Shown here: positions 17,689 to 26,018 of the stretch, piece after piece | Position numbering within the stretch: position 1 is the first letter of the stretch | How the letters are laid out: every line of letters starts with the position of its first letter | Assembly: GCF_002270415.1 (NCBI RefSeq) | Contig: NZ_NNRI01000011.1 | Span: forward strand, 62,001 to 126,000 | Direction of reading: 5' to 3' | Length of the DNA stretch: 64,000 nt | Source: Mesorhizobium sophorae | GTDB taxonomy: Bacteria; Pseudomonadota; Alphaproteobacteria; Rhizobiales; Rhizobiaceae | Notes under the pieces: model-generated | Told to the model about the DNA's origin: nothing | Database searches by the model: none | Seen by the model: the letters and a program-made list of their open reading frames with translations, nothing else | Program-made: the position numbers and the translations under genes

Positions 17689-18933
17689 ATGCCGCGCCCC
17701 GAGCCGAAAGAGGCGACAGTGGACGGTCGGATTGCCGACAATATCGTCTATTTCGCCCGCACTTTGCGTAAGGCCGGCATGCGGGTCGGACCGGCGTCGG
17801 TCAAGGATGCCATCGAGGCGGTGCTCGTCGCCGGCATCGGTTCGCGCGATGATTTCTACTGGACGCTGCATGCCGTGCTTGTGTCCCGTCACGAGGACCA
17901 CGCCATCTTCGACGAAGCTTTCCGGCTGTTCTGGAAGTCGCGCGAACTGATCGAGAAGATGCTGGCGATGTTCTCGCCGGTGGCGCCCGACACCAGGGAA
18001 AAACAGAAGCCGCGCGCCGCCGAAAACCGCGTCAGCCAGGCGATGTTCGAGGGCCATCAGAAGAACCAGCCGACGCAGGAAATCCCCGAAATCGAGGTCG
18101 ACGCCCGCTTTACTTTTTCCGGCAACGAGGTGCTGCGCGGCAAGGACTTTGCCCAGATGAACGCAGCCGAGATGGCGGATGCCAAGAAGGCGATCGCCCA
18201 GTTGCGGTTGCCTTTCGACATGGTGCGGACCCGGCGCTTCAAGGCCGATGCGCATGGCCGCCGCATCGATCCGCGCGCCATGATGCGTTCGGCCGCCCGC
18301 ACCGGCGGCGAACTGATCCTGCCGAAATTCCGCTCACAGCGCGAGGTTCACCCGCCGCTGGTGGTGCTGGCCGACATTTCCGGCTCGATGAGCCAGTACA
18401 CGCGCATCTTCCTGCACTTCCTGCATGCGCTGACCGAAAAGCGCCGCCGTGTCCACACTTTCGTTTTCGGCACCCGGCTGACCAATCTGACCCGGCAGAT
18501 GCGCCACCGCGATCCGGATGCCGCACTGGCCGACTGCTCGGCGGCGGTCAAGGACTGGTCGGGCGGCACGCGCATTGGCGATACGCTGGCCGAGTTCAAC
18601 CGGCTGTGGTCGCGCCGCGTTCTGGGGCAGGGGGCGGTGGTGCTTTTGATCACCGACGGGCTGGAGCGCGACGATGTCGTCGGCCTCTCGGAGGAGATGG
18701 AGCGCCTGCACAAATCCTGCCGGCGGTTGATCTGGCTTAACCCGTTGCTGCGCTTCGACGGTTTCCAGGCGCGCGCCCGCGGCGTCAAGGCGATGCTGCC
18801 GCATGTCGACGAGTTCCGCTCGGTGCACAATCTCGATGCACTCGCCGATCTCTGTGCCTCGCTGGACAAGAAATCTGTGCAGTCCGTTGACCCGCGCCGA
18901 TGGCTGGACGCTGGTGTCAGGCGCGCCGCATAG
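17689..18933 (+). CDS. VWA domain protein, CoxE-like
   Basis: A 414-residue protein. The N-terminal part (about 1-200) is helical and the C-terminal part is a von Willebrand A domain with MIDAS motif LADISGSMSQYTR, threonine in SGGTRIG and the later Asp in LLITDGLERDDV. CoxE-type proteins pair with MoxR-type ATPases such as the gene just upstream to fit metal or sulfur into large hydroxylases. Spacing of 3 bp to that gene indicates one transcript. The partner enzyme is not encoded within the window. Confidence 0.9.
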   Translation: MPRPEPKEATVDGRIADNIVYFARTLRKAGMRVGPASVKDAIEAVLVAGIGSRDDFYWTLHAVLVSRHEDHAIFDEAFRLFWKSRELIEKMLAMFSPVAPDTREKQKPRAAENRVSQAMFEGHQKNQPTQEIPEIEVDARFTFSGNEVLRGKDFAQMNAAEMADAKKAIAQLRLPFDMVRTRRFKADAHGRRIDPRAMMRSAARTGGELILPKFRSQREVHPPLVVLADISGSMSQYTRIFLHFLHALTEKRRRVHTFVFGTRLTNLTRQMRHRDPDAALADCSAAVKDWSGGTRIGDTLAEFNRLWSRRVLGQGAVVLLITDGLERDDVVGLSEEMERLHKSCRRLIWLNPLLRFDGFQARARGVKAMLPHVDEFRSVHNLDALADLCASLDKKSVQSVDPRRWLDAGVRRAA

Positions 18934-19002
18934 CCATATGTCTATCCATCGGAAAACAGACTCCCAGAAAAAACTGAAATCACCGCACAGGAGGCCCGAT
19001 CG

Positions 19003-19398
19003 ATGACGCTCCAAAGCATCAACCCCAAGGATCTGCCAATTCCGCAGACGTACAGCCAGGTCGTCGTTGCGACAGGGAGCAAGTTGGTGTTCATCTCGGG
19101 CCAGGAGCCCGAAGACCTACATGGTAAGCTTGTTGGCCGTGGTGATCTTGCGACTCAGGCGCGCCAGGTGTTTGCCAATCTCGGCCGAGCACTTGCCGCC
19201 GCCGGTGCGGCGTCTAGGCAGGTCACCAGGATCACGATCTATGTCGTCAACTACAATCGCGATGAATGCCTGCCGATCATCGAAAAGGCGCGGATAGGGT
19301 TGTTCGGAGATCACAAACCAGCTGACGTGGTGCTTGGCGTGGCGAGCCTGTCCCCCGACTACCTCATCGAAGTTGACGCATTCGCGGTGATTGATTGA
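19003..19398 (+). CDS. RidA family (YjgF/YER057c/UK114) protein
   Basis: A 131-residue trimeric-fold protein. IPQTYSQVVVATGSKLVFIS, GQEPEDLHGKLVGRGDLATQ and the RITIYVVNYN strand are conserved. RidA proteins hydrolyse reactive enamines/imines; some subfamilies lack the key arginine and have other roles. The usual C-terminal arginine-glutamate segment is replaced by YLIEVDAFAVID, with Glu kept but no obvious catalytic Arg near it, so classical imine deaminase activity is uncertain. It lies in the cox/xdhC-like row with 70-100 bp on each side. Confidence 0.85.
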   Translation: MTLQSINPKDLPIPQTYSQVVVATGSKLVFISGQEPEDLHGKLVGRGDLATQARQVFANLGRALAAAGAASRQVTRITIYVVNYNRDECLPIIEKARIGLFGDHKPADVVLGVASLSPDYLIEVDAFAVID

Positions 19399-19492
19399 CC
19401 ATGCGTTTGCCACGCGCCAAGTGGATCACGACGAACCCGCTTGCGCGAACTGGCGGTGCCCAGATCATAAACAGACTCCAAGAGAAGCGATC

Positions 19493-19831
19493 ATGGAAAA
19501 CAGCATCTATCTCGACGAGGCCCGCGATCCGCTGATCATCGCGGAAGGCTGGATGAAGGACGGCAAGGATGTCGCCATCGCCACGGTGGTCGAGACCTGG
19601 GGATCGGCGCCTCGCCCCGTGGGCAGCCATCTGGTCATCGACGCCGACGGCAATTTCCACGGCTCCGTCTCTGGCGGCTGCGTCGAAGGCGCGGTGGTTA
19701 CCGAAGCGATCGATGTGATCGACACAGGCAAGGCCAGGATGCTCGAGTTCGGTGTTGCCGACGAAACCGCCTGGCAGGTCGGCCTGTCCTGCGGCGGCCG
19801 CATCAAAGTCTATGTTGAAAGATTGGGCTGA
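19493..19831 (+). CDS. XdhC/CoxI N-terminal domain protein
   Basis: A 112-residue protein matching the XdhC_CoxI domain: DVAIATVVETWGSAPRPVGS, SVSGGCVEGAVVTEA and the Cys-bearing GLSCGGRIKVYVE. XdhC binds molybdenum cofactor, promotes its sulfuration and hands it to xanthine dehydrogenase-type enzymes. The C-terminal Rossmann half, usually in the same polypeptide, is the next gene (5 bp away). The ATG at 19493 follows AGAGAAG; a longer upstream frame is less likely. Confidence 0.9.
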   Translation: MENSIYLDEARDPLIIAEGWMKDGKDVAIATVVETWGSAPRPVGSHLVIDADGNFHGSVSGGCVEGAVVTEAIDVIDTGKARMLEFGVADETAWQVGLSCGGRIKVYVERLG

Positions 19832-19836
19832 CCTTT

Positions 19837-20541
19837 ATGGACCCGTATGCGCTCAAGATGTTGAACGCCGAACGCCGCGCCCGCCGCGCGGCGATCCTCG
19901 TCACCGATCTCGGTGACGGCCGCGACCGTATCGTGCGCGAAGGCGACCAGGTTGCAGGCGATCTCGGCGTTGCTGTCGCCAGGGCGTTTCGATCAGGCAA
20001 TTCCGGTTCGGTCGAGGCCGAAGGACGGACCTTCTTTCTCAACGCGCATCTGCCGCAGCCGCGGCTGGTTGTCGTCGGCGCTGTGCACATCAGCCAGGCA
20101 CTGGCTCCGATGGCCAGGATCGCAGGCTATCGCCTGGAGATCATCGATCCCCGCACCGCCTTTGCCACATCAGACCGCTTTCCCGACGTCACCCTGCACG
20201 CCGAATGGCCGGAGGACGTGCTGAAGCGCGAGCCGCTCGACAGCTACACGGCGCTTGCCGCTGTCACCCATGATCCGAAGATCGACGATTTTGCGCTGAA
20301 GGCAGCGCTCGACGCCAACTGCTTCTATGTCGGCGCGCTTGGCAGCCGCAAAACCCACGCCAAGCGTGTCGAACGCTTGCTGGCGCTTGGCGCGAGCGCC
20401 GACGAGATCGCCCGCATTCACGCGCCGATCGGGCTCGACATCGGTGCCGCCAGCCCAGCCGAGATCGCGGTCGCGGTGCTGGCGCAGGTCGTCCATGCCT
20501 TCCGCTCGCGCGGTCTGGAAGTGAAAGGCGCGGCAGCGTGA
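19837..20541 (+). CDS. XdhC/CoxF-like Rossmann domain protein
   Basis: A 234-residue protein. The Rossmann core reads RLVVVGAVHISQALAPMARI, then DPRTAFATSDRFP and FYVGALGSRKTHAKRVERL, with GLDIGAASPAEIAVAVLAQV at the end, all typical of the XdhC C-terminal domain. It completes the split XdhC begun by the previous gene. Its stop overlaps the GTG start of the next gene by 4 bp. It probably binds nucleotide or Moco during insertion into a hydroxylase. Confidence 0.9.
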   Translation: MDPYALKMLNAERRARRAAILVTDLGDGRDRIVREGDQVAGDLGVAVARAFRSGNSGSVEAEGRTFFLNAHLPQPRLVVVGAVHISQALAPMARIAGYRLEIIDPRTAFATSDRFPDVTLHAEWPEDVLKREPLDSYTALAAVTHDPKIDDFALKAALDANCFYVGALGSRKTHAKRVERLLALGASADEIARIHAPIGLDIGAASPAEIAVAVLAQVVHAFRSRGLEVKGAAA

Positions 20542-22148
20542 AATTCGGCCCGATTCCGATCGAAGCGGCCGAAGGTGCGGTGCTGGCGCATGCCACCACG
20601 GCCGGCGAATGGCGCTTTCGCAAGGCGCACAGGCTGAACGCCGAAGACGTGGCCTTGCTGCGCGGCGCCGGCATTTCTCAGGTTGTTGCGGCCGTGCTGG
20701 CCGCCGACGATCTCAGTGAGGACGCCGCCGCGCAGGAAATAGCCGAGAGCATGGCCTTTCGCGGCATCGACGCCCGGCCGGCCGCGACCGGGCGGGTCAA
20801 TCTCCACGCCGGGTCAGCCGGAATCTTCACCGTCAACGCCGCTGTCATCGACGCCATCAACGCCGTCGATCCCGCCATCACCATCGCCACGTTGGCGCAG
20901 CATGCGCCGGTCGAGAAAGGCCAGATGGTCGCGACGGTGAAGATCATTCCCTTCGCGGTCAGCTCTGCCCTGGTCGATGCGGTCACGAAAATCTGCGCCG
21001 GCGGGGAAATCTTTGCCGTCAACGCCTATCAGCCCGTCCGTGTCGGCGTCATCCAGACCGTCCTGCCGGGCATCAAGCCGAGCGTGCTCGACAAGACGCT
21101 GCGCGTCACCGAAGCGCGGCTGGCGCGCACCGGCGGCAGGCTGACGGCGGAGCGTCGCACCCCGCACGAGATCGCTCCGGTGGCGGAGGCCGCGGCCTTA
21201 CTGGCGCGCGACAACGACATGGTGGTGATCTTCGGCGCCTCGGCGATGAGCGATTTCGCCGATGTCATTCCGGCGGCGATCGAGAGGGCGGGTGGTACTG
21301 TTATCCGCGCGGGCATGCCGGTCGACCCCGGCAATCTGCTGGTGCTCGGCACGCTCGGCGGCAAGCGTGTCATCGGTGCACCCGGCTGCGCCCGCAGCCC
21401 CAAGGAAAATGGCTTCGACTGGGTGCTGGACCGGTTGATCGCTGGCCTTGACGTGACCGCCAAGGACATCGCCGGCATGGGAGTCGGCGGGCTGTTGATG
21501 GAAATCCCGACCCGGCCGCAGCCGCGTGAACCGCTGCCGCCCAAAAACAAGCTCAAGGTCGGCATCGTGCTTCTGGCGGCGGGCCGGTCGAGCCGCATGG
21601 GCGGGCCGAACAAGCTCTTGGCCCTGTTCGACGGCAAGCCGCTGGTGCGCCGCACCGCCGAACGCGCGCTCGGCTCGAAGGCTTCGGGCACGATTGTCGT
21701 CACCGGCCACCAGCGCGAGCGGGTGCAGGCGGCGTTGGCGGGGCTGGATGTGGCTTTCGCCGACAATCCCGATTTCGCCGACGGCCTGTCCACCTCGCTA
21801 AAGGCCGGCATTGCCTATCTGCCCGAAGACTCCGCCGGCGTGATGATCGTTCTCGGCGACATGCCGGGTGTCTCGTCTGATGACCTCGACAGGTTGATCG
21901 ATGCATTCCGCAAGGCCGGCGGCAATTCGGTGGTGCGCGCCTCGCATGACGGCAAACGCGGCAACCCGGCGCTTTTGCCGCGCTCGCTGTTTCCGGCGAT
22001 CGCCCATCTGGAAGGCGACACCGGTGCACGCCATCTGGTCGAGGCCGAAGGGCTCGATGTCATCGATGTCGAGATCGGCGCAGGGGCGTCCGTCGATGTC
22101 GACACCCGCGAAGCGCTGGAAGGCGCCGGCGGTGTATTGCAGGATTGA
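20538..22148 (+). CDS. MoeA-like molybdopterin-binding / MocA-like NTP transferase fusion
   Basis: A 536-residue two-domain protein. Residues 1 to about 335 resemble the molybdopterin-binding MoeA/CinA fold (HRLNAEDVALLRGAGISQVV, VVIFGASAMSDFADVIPAAI, GAPGCARSPKENGFDW). Residues 340-536 form a MobA/MocA nucleotidyltransferase with VGIVLLAAGRSSRMGGPNK and LGDMPGVSSDDLD. It likely makes the cytosine dinucleotide form of Moco used by CO dehydrogenase and related enzymes. The GTG start overlaps the XdhC-like stop. Fusion proteins of this build occur in Rhizobiales. Confidence 0.9.
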   Translation: MKFGPIPIEAAEGAVLAHATTAGEWRFRKAHRLNAEDVALLRGAGISQVVAAVLAADDLSEDAAAQEIAESMAFRGIDARPAATGRVNLHAGSAGIFTVNAAVIDAINAVDPAITIATLAQHAPVEKGQMVATVKIIPFAVSSALVDAVTKICAGGEIFAVNAYQPVRVGVIQTVLPGIKPSVLDKTLRVTEARLARTGGRLTAERRTPHEIAPVAEAAALLARDNDMVVIFGASAMSDFADVIPAAIERAGGTVIRAGMPVDPGNLLVLGTLGGKRVIGAPGCARSPKENGFDWVLDRLIAGLDVTAKDIAGMGVGGLLMEIPTRPQPREPLPPKNKLKVGIVLLAAGRSSRMGGPNKLLALFDGKPLVRRTAERALGSKASGTIVVTGHQRERVQAALAGLDVAFADNPDFADGLSTSLKAGIAYLPEDSAGVMIVLGDMPGVSSDDLDRLIDAFRKAGGNSVVRASHDGKRGNPALLPRSLFPAIAHLEGDTGARHLVEAEGLDVIDVEIGAGASVDVDTREALEGAGGVLQD

Positions 22149-22169
22149 CAAACCGAAGCTGAAAAACGC

Positions 22170-23078
22170 ATGCCTGCTGGCATGTCTTTCCGCTTCCGAT
22201 TTTTCTGTGTCTTTGTAACCGCGACGGCCCTGTTGTCGGCGACCGCGCAAAGTCAGACGCTGTCGCTAAAACCCTTCAAGGACGATCTCTTCGCCTATCC
22301 GGCCGTGCTGTCGTCCGACACCAGCGGCGCCTACACCGTCCTCGACTACCACGAGCTACGCGACATCAACCAGCGTGACGAGGTGCCGGAGCGCAGGGTG
22401 CGCGCTCAATACACCGACACCAGCGTGCGCAAGGTGCAGCAGGATCTGCTGCTGAAAACCGATGCCGGCGATGTCAGGCACGTTGCCGTCGGCAAGACCG
22501 AGGGCGCCGGCATCATCGTGCTTTACCTGCACGGGCAGGGCGGCAGCCGCAAGCAAGGCGTCGACGACTTCACCTTCGGCGGCAATTTCAACCGGCTCAA
22601 GAACCTGATGGCCGGCAATGGCGGCCTCTATCTCAGCCCCGACTTTCCCGATTTCGGCGACAAGGGCGCGGCCCAGGTGGCGGCGCTGATCGATCATTAT
22701 GCCGAACAATCTCCCAGCGCGAAGATTTTCATCGCCTGTGGCTCGATGGGCGGGTCCCTGTGCTGGAAGCTTGCTGCACGCAACGACACGGGCCGGCGCA
22801 TCAACGGCCTGCTGCTGCTCGGCTCGCTATGGGACGAGAGTTTTTTCTCAAGCCCGGCCTTCAGGCGTCACGTCCCGGTCTTCTTCGGACAGGGCAGCCA
22901 TGACGTGGTTTTCCCGGTGGAAAAGCAGGAAGCCTTCTTCCGTGCCATCATCGCCAAATCGAAAGCCTATCCCTATCCGACCCGCTTCGTCCGTTTCGAG
23001 ACAGGCACCCACGGCACGCCGATCCGCATGACCGATTGGCGCGGCACCCTCAACTGGATGCTGTCGAAAGCACCTTGA
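22170..23078 (+). CDS. Secreted alpha/beta hydrolase-fold protein
   Basis: A 302-residue protein with a signal peptide (FFCVFVTATALLSATAQS). The hydrolase fold shows IIVLYLHGQGGSRKQG (oxyanion region), the nucleophile elbow FIACGSMGGSLCW and a late ETGTHGTPIR that could supply the catalytic His. A second ATG at 22182 is equally good. A 6-bp hairpin CATGCC-TGCT-GGCATG covers both starts (22169-22184) and may tune initiation. The substrate is unknown; it follows the Moco genes by 21 bp but shows no relation to them. Confidence 0.75.
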   Translation: MPAGMSFRFRFFCVFVTATALLSATAQSQTLSLKPFKDDLFAYPAVLSSDTSGAYTVLDYHELRDINQRDEVPERRVRAQYTDTSVRKVQQDLLLKTDAGDVRHVAVGKTEGAGIIVLYLHGQGGSRKQGVDDFTFGGNFNRLKNLMAGNGGLYLSPDFPDFGDKGAAQVAALIDHYAEQSPSAKIFIACGSMGGSLCWKLAARNDTGRRINGLLLLGSLWDESFFSSPAFRRHVPVFFGQGSHDVVFPVEKQEAFFRAIIAKSKAYPYPTRFVRFETGTHGTPIRMTDWRGTLNWMLSKAP

Positions 23079-23105
23079 TCGACGCTGCGGGAAGCCGGCT
23101 AACCC

Positions 23106-24158
23106 TCAGGGCGCGGTGTTGTAGTCGACAACCGTCTGCGGATTTTCCTCGCCGTCATAGGACGCGTCGACGTCGAACTGTACCAGCGAGAAATTGCCAT
23201 TGCGGAACAGATAGGTCCCCGAGTCGGATGCATCACCGACGCCGCGCCACTTGTTGAAGGTGGTGATCGTGTGGGCTTCCTCGTCATAATCGGAATTGAC
23301 CGCCCAGCCGGTCGTCTGGAAGCCGACGATGCTCATGCCCAGCAATTTGCCGTCGCTGTCATTGTTCTCGTAGCGGATATCCATCTTGGGTTCGGCGAAC
23401 TGCAATTGCTGCACGGCCGATAGCTCGTCGGTCATGTAGTAGACCGAGCTTTCATTGTAGGCGGCGGCGGAGCAGGAAAAATGGAACAGCCGTGTTTCCT
23501 TGTCGGGGTCGCCGGGCGCTGCATCCTTGTCCTTGTATTTGATCGAAAAAACGGTCGGCTCATCGGCCAGGAACTGCTTGTCGCACTGGTCGCCATAAGT
23601 CGCCAGGAAGGCCTTCTTGGCCTGCTCCAGTGCCGTGTCCTTCTTCGGAGGTGGCGGGCCGTCGCCGCAGCTTGGCGGCAGCGCCTCCTCGAAATCGGCG
23701 GTGGAGGGTTTCAGTGCACCTTTTTCGATGTGGATCGGATCGAAGGGCGGCGCGGCCTGGACCTGGGCATTGACCTGGCGAAGCGTATAGCAGCCGGCAA
23801 AGACCTTTTCGCCGCCGGTCTTGTCGGTGGCGCGAATGGCGACAGGGACATTGTAGAAAATGCTGCCGGCAGCGCCCTCGTCTGAAATTGCACCGGTCTC
23901 GACCTCGACCTTGTCGGTGCCGTCATAGCCCTTGACGAAACTGTCGAAGTCCTTTGCTGGCTTTGTATCTCCGAAATAACCCCAGGCGCGAGCGAATTCA
24001 TGCCGGTTGATCGCGCTGTAAAGTGAGCGGACGACGGCGTCGGCGCTTGATCGATCGTCGACATACGGCGCTTCGGGTGTATCGTCGGCGGCCAGTACTG
24101 TTTGGCCTGCTGTAGCAAGGGAGAGAAAGGCAGTCGCTGCGAAAAGGGCGCGTCTCAT
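23106..24158 (-). CDS. Periplasmic protein of unknown function (DUF1176-like end)
   Basis: A 350-residue secreted protein with signal peptide RRALFAATAFLSLATAGQTV then LAADD. Residues 35-160 look like an NTF2/SnoaL-type segment (DAVVRSLYSAINRHEFARAW). The C-terminal part ends in strands such as FNKWRGVGDASDSGTYLFRN and FSLVQFDVDASYDGEE, which recall DUF1176. Four or more cysteines may form disulfides. The domain hints are by eye only. It is convergent with the hydrolase gene. Confidence 0.65.
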   Translation of the reverse strand: MRRALFAATAFLSLATAGQTVLAADDTPEAPYVDDRSSADAVVRSLYSAINRHEFARAWGYFGDTKPAKDFDSFVKGYDGTDKVEVETGAISDEGAAGSIFYNVPVAIRATDKTGGEKVFAGCYTLRQVNAQVQAAPPFDPIHIEKGALKPSTADFEEALPPSCGDGPPPPKKDTALEQAKKAFLATYGDQCDKQFLADEPTVFSIKYKDKDAAPGDPDKETRLFHFSCSAAAYNESSVYYMTDELSAVQQLQFAEPKMDIRYENNDSDGKLLGMSIVGFQTTGWAVNSDYDEEAHTITTFNKWRGVGDASDSGTYLFRNGNFSLVQFDVDASYDGEENPQTVVDYNTAP

Positions 24159-24298
24159 CGGGAATCTCCGCTCGATGGGGAGATTCTACTATGGCGATTG
24201 CGGCAACGTGGTGACGTGGCGCTGGTGGTGCTTGAAGAATCGTGCCTGAAGGCGCTACGTCCATCCGCCGGCGTTCCGGCCGGACAAGGAGATTTGAC

Positions 24299-24805
24299 GT
24301 GACGATATCGATGTATGAGGTATCCGTGCCTGTGTTTACGGAGAGGCTGAAAGCCCTTTCCACCATACTGGCGGCAGCCGAACAGAATGCGCTTGAGCGC
24401 AAGATCGACCCGCAGGTGTTCCTGACCTCCAGGCTGGCGCCCGACATGTTTGCGCTCACCAGGCAGGTGCAGATCGCCACCGACCATGCCAAGGGTGCGC
24501 CGTCGCGGCTCGCCGGTCGGCAAGTGCCGAGTTACGAGGACAACGAGGCGAGTTTTGCCGATATCCAGGCGCGCATCACCAAGACCCTGGACCTGCTGGC
24601 GACATTTTCAGCCGCCGAGTTCGACGGGTCGGATGACAAGGTGATCGAATTGAAGCTTGGCGGGCGCGAACGCTCGATGCCCGGCCTGCAGTATCTCCTG
24701 CATGTGGCCATGCCCAACTTCTATTTCCACCTCACCACCGCCTACGACATCCTTCGCCACAATGGCGTGCCATTGGGCAAGGCGACGTTCCTCGGCGCGC
24801 GCTGA
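24299..24805 (+). CDS. DUF1993 protein
   Basis: A 168-residue helical protein of the DUF1993/DinB-like type: ISMYEVSVPVFTERLKALST, LAPDMFALTRQVQIATDHAK and YLLHVAMPNFYFHLTTAYDI are conserved. The family has a four-helix DinB-like bundle and no settled function. The GTG at 24299 is chosen because AAGGAG stands 7 nt before it; an in-frame ATG at 24311 is the alternative. Confidence 0.85.
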   Translation: MTISMYEVSVPVFTERLKALSTILAAAEQNALERKIDPQVFLTSRLAPDMFALTRQVQIATDHAKGAPSRLAGRQVPSYEDNEASFADIQARITKTLDLLATFSAAEFDGSDDKVIELKLGGRERSMPGLQYLLHVAMPNFYFHLTTAYDILRHNGVPLGKATFLGAR

Positions 24806-24864
24806 GGACTTGAGGTTTTTGAGATGTCCTGGACGGATCCGGGACATCTCGCAAGCGTATGTGT

Positions 24865-25029
24865 TTAGCGAATGGACATTTCGCGGGCGATGCGCGGAAA
24901 GTCGGCGGGCTTGATGCCGATGTCGGCGCGGTCGGCATTGCTCATCGAATGAAGCAGTGCGAGTGCCGAGCGGTATCTCAGATGTTCCTGCGGCCGCGGC
25001 CGGGCGAACATTTCAGTGAAGAAACCCAT
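24865..25029 (-). CDS. 54-residue DUF1127-like small protein
   Basis: Read directly from the minus strand: ATG at 25027-25029, TAA at 24865-24867. It encodes MGFFTEMFARPRPQEHLRYR then SALALLHSMSNADRADIGIK and an Arg-rich end. The pattern of an Arg-rich helix followed by L...MSNADRADIGI is that of short DUF1127 proteins. A good Shine-Dalgarno (CAGGAGCC) precedes the ATG. It stands alone between the DUF1993 gene and a region with candidate small-RNA hairpins. Function unknown. Confidence 0.75.
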   Translation of the reverse strand: MGFFTEMFARPRPQEHLRYRSALALLHSMSNADRADIGIKPADFPRIAREMSIR

Positions 25030-25129
25030 GGTTCAGGCTCCTGGTTGATTCCTCCACGGCTGCTAATATAGGTGAATCGTGACGATTGTGCAGTGCAGCA
25101 TTTGCATGCCTGCCATGTCCTGATGATTT

Positions 25130-25267
25130 TTCCGAGCATAGTTTTGCGAGCGGGTGAAACTTTTTCCCGATGCGCACCGTAGGCTGAACGCCGGCACATG
25201 GCCGGCTTTTCCTCGCCACTCCTGGCGAATTCCGGACTGCATGAAAGTGCAGTCCGGCTTTTGTTTT
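25130..25267 (+). ncRNA. Candidate small RNA with two terminal hairpins
   Basis: The 363-bp gap from 25030 to 25392 has no gene but carries GCCGGC-ACATG-GCCGGC-TTTT (25190-25210) and, 22 bp on, a perfect 10-bp stem CCGGACTGCA/TGCAGTCCGG (25232-25257) with a GAAA-type loop and CTTTTGTTTT. Both read as plus-strand intrinsic terminators, yet no plus-strand gene lies upstream of them since 24805. This suggests a small RNA ending at 25210 or 25267. The 5' end is a guess. Confidence 0.45.
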
Positions 25268-25392
25268 GGGACGGCAGATACCGCAGCTTTGGTCCCGGCA
25301 ACGGCTAAATTCGTTAACATCGGTGGCATGCATTTTTAACGGGCCGGTTCTATGGTCTGAAGCTTGGATAGTCGAGCAAGGGGGAGGCTGAC

Positions 25393-25899
25393 ATCGCTAC
25401 TGGCGCCAAGCGGGATTTCGCTTCGTTGCTCGACGACCTCTTCGTCGCTTCGGACAAGCTCGACGGGATCGAGGGCGAAGAGTCCGGCGCTCGTCCTTCC
25501 ATCCCGTTCGACTATCTCTCGGTGGCCGATGAACTCCATTCCGGCCGCATCAAGGTTTCGGGCAGCAGCTTTTCCACTGAATATCGCGAGGCCGGCGCCG
25601 ATCTGGCGACCGAATTCGCCGCCTTGCTCGAGCATGCCAGACTGGCACTCGCCGGCGAAGAGCTGAAGCCCGAGGAAAGCCTGCCGCCGATCGATCCGGA
25701 ATCCATTGCCGTCGAACTTGGCCTCAATCAGCCCAAGCAGGTCGCCGATTTTGGCCGCATGCGCCGCAGCTTCGCCTTTGCCAACCATCCGGACCGTGTC
25801 GCTCCGCACCTGCGCCAGCGCGCCATGATCCGCATGCAGGTGGCCAATATGCTGATCGACGAGGCAAAGCGCCGCGCGCTGGCTGGCGCTCGCCGCTAG
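25393..25899 (+). CDS. J-domain-like protein, apparent ATC start
   Basis: About 168 residues. The C-terminal end VADFGRMRRSFAFANHPDRV followed by LRQRAMIRMQVANMLIDEAK has the HPD motif and flanking helices II and III of a J-domain, implying interaction with an Hsp70. The rest is acidic and probably flexible. The first ATG-like codon in frame is TTG at 25426 with no ribosome site, while an ideal AAGGGGGAGG (25378-25387) stands 5 nt before ATC at 25393, giving (M)ATGAKRDFASLLDDLF. ATC is a very rare start, so either that or a base error (ATG read as ATC) is likely. Confidence 0.7.
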   Translation: MATGAKRDFASLLDDLFVASDKLDGIEGEESGARPSIPFDYLSVADELHSGRIKVSGSSFSTEYREAGADLATEFAALLEHARLALAGEELKPEESLPPIDPESIAVELGLNQPKQVADFGRMRRSFAFANHPDRVAPHLRQRAMIRMQVANMLIDEAKRRALAGARR

Positions 25900-26018
25900 G
25901 CGCCACTGGTTCACCCAAAAGTCGGGCTGGCGAGGCTTGGAGAGCGCCTCTGCTTTCCCTATAGATGCGGCTTCCTTCCCACGCCGCCACGCAAGCTTTC
26001 CCTCCGGAGCAGAATTCC

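Noticed and set aside
24821..24850. Inverted repeat GAGATGTCC/GGACATCTC as terminator
   Set aside because: It is followed by A residues in the minus direction and no T run in the plus direction, so it is only a hairpin.
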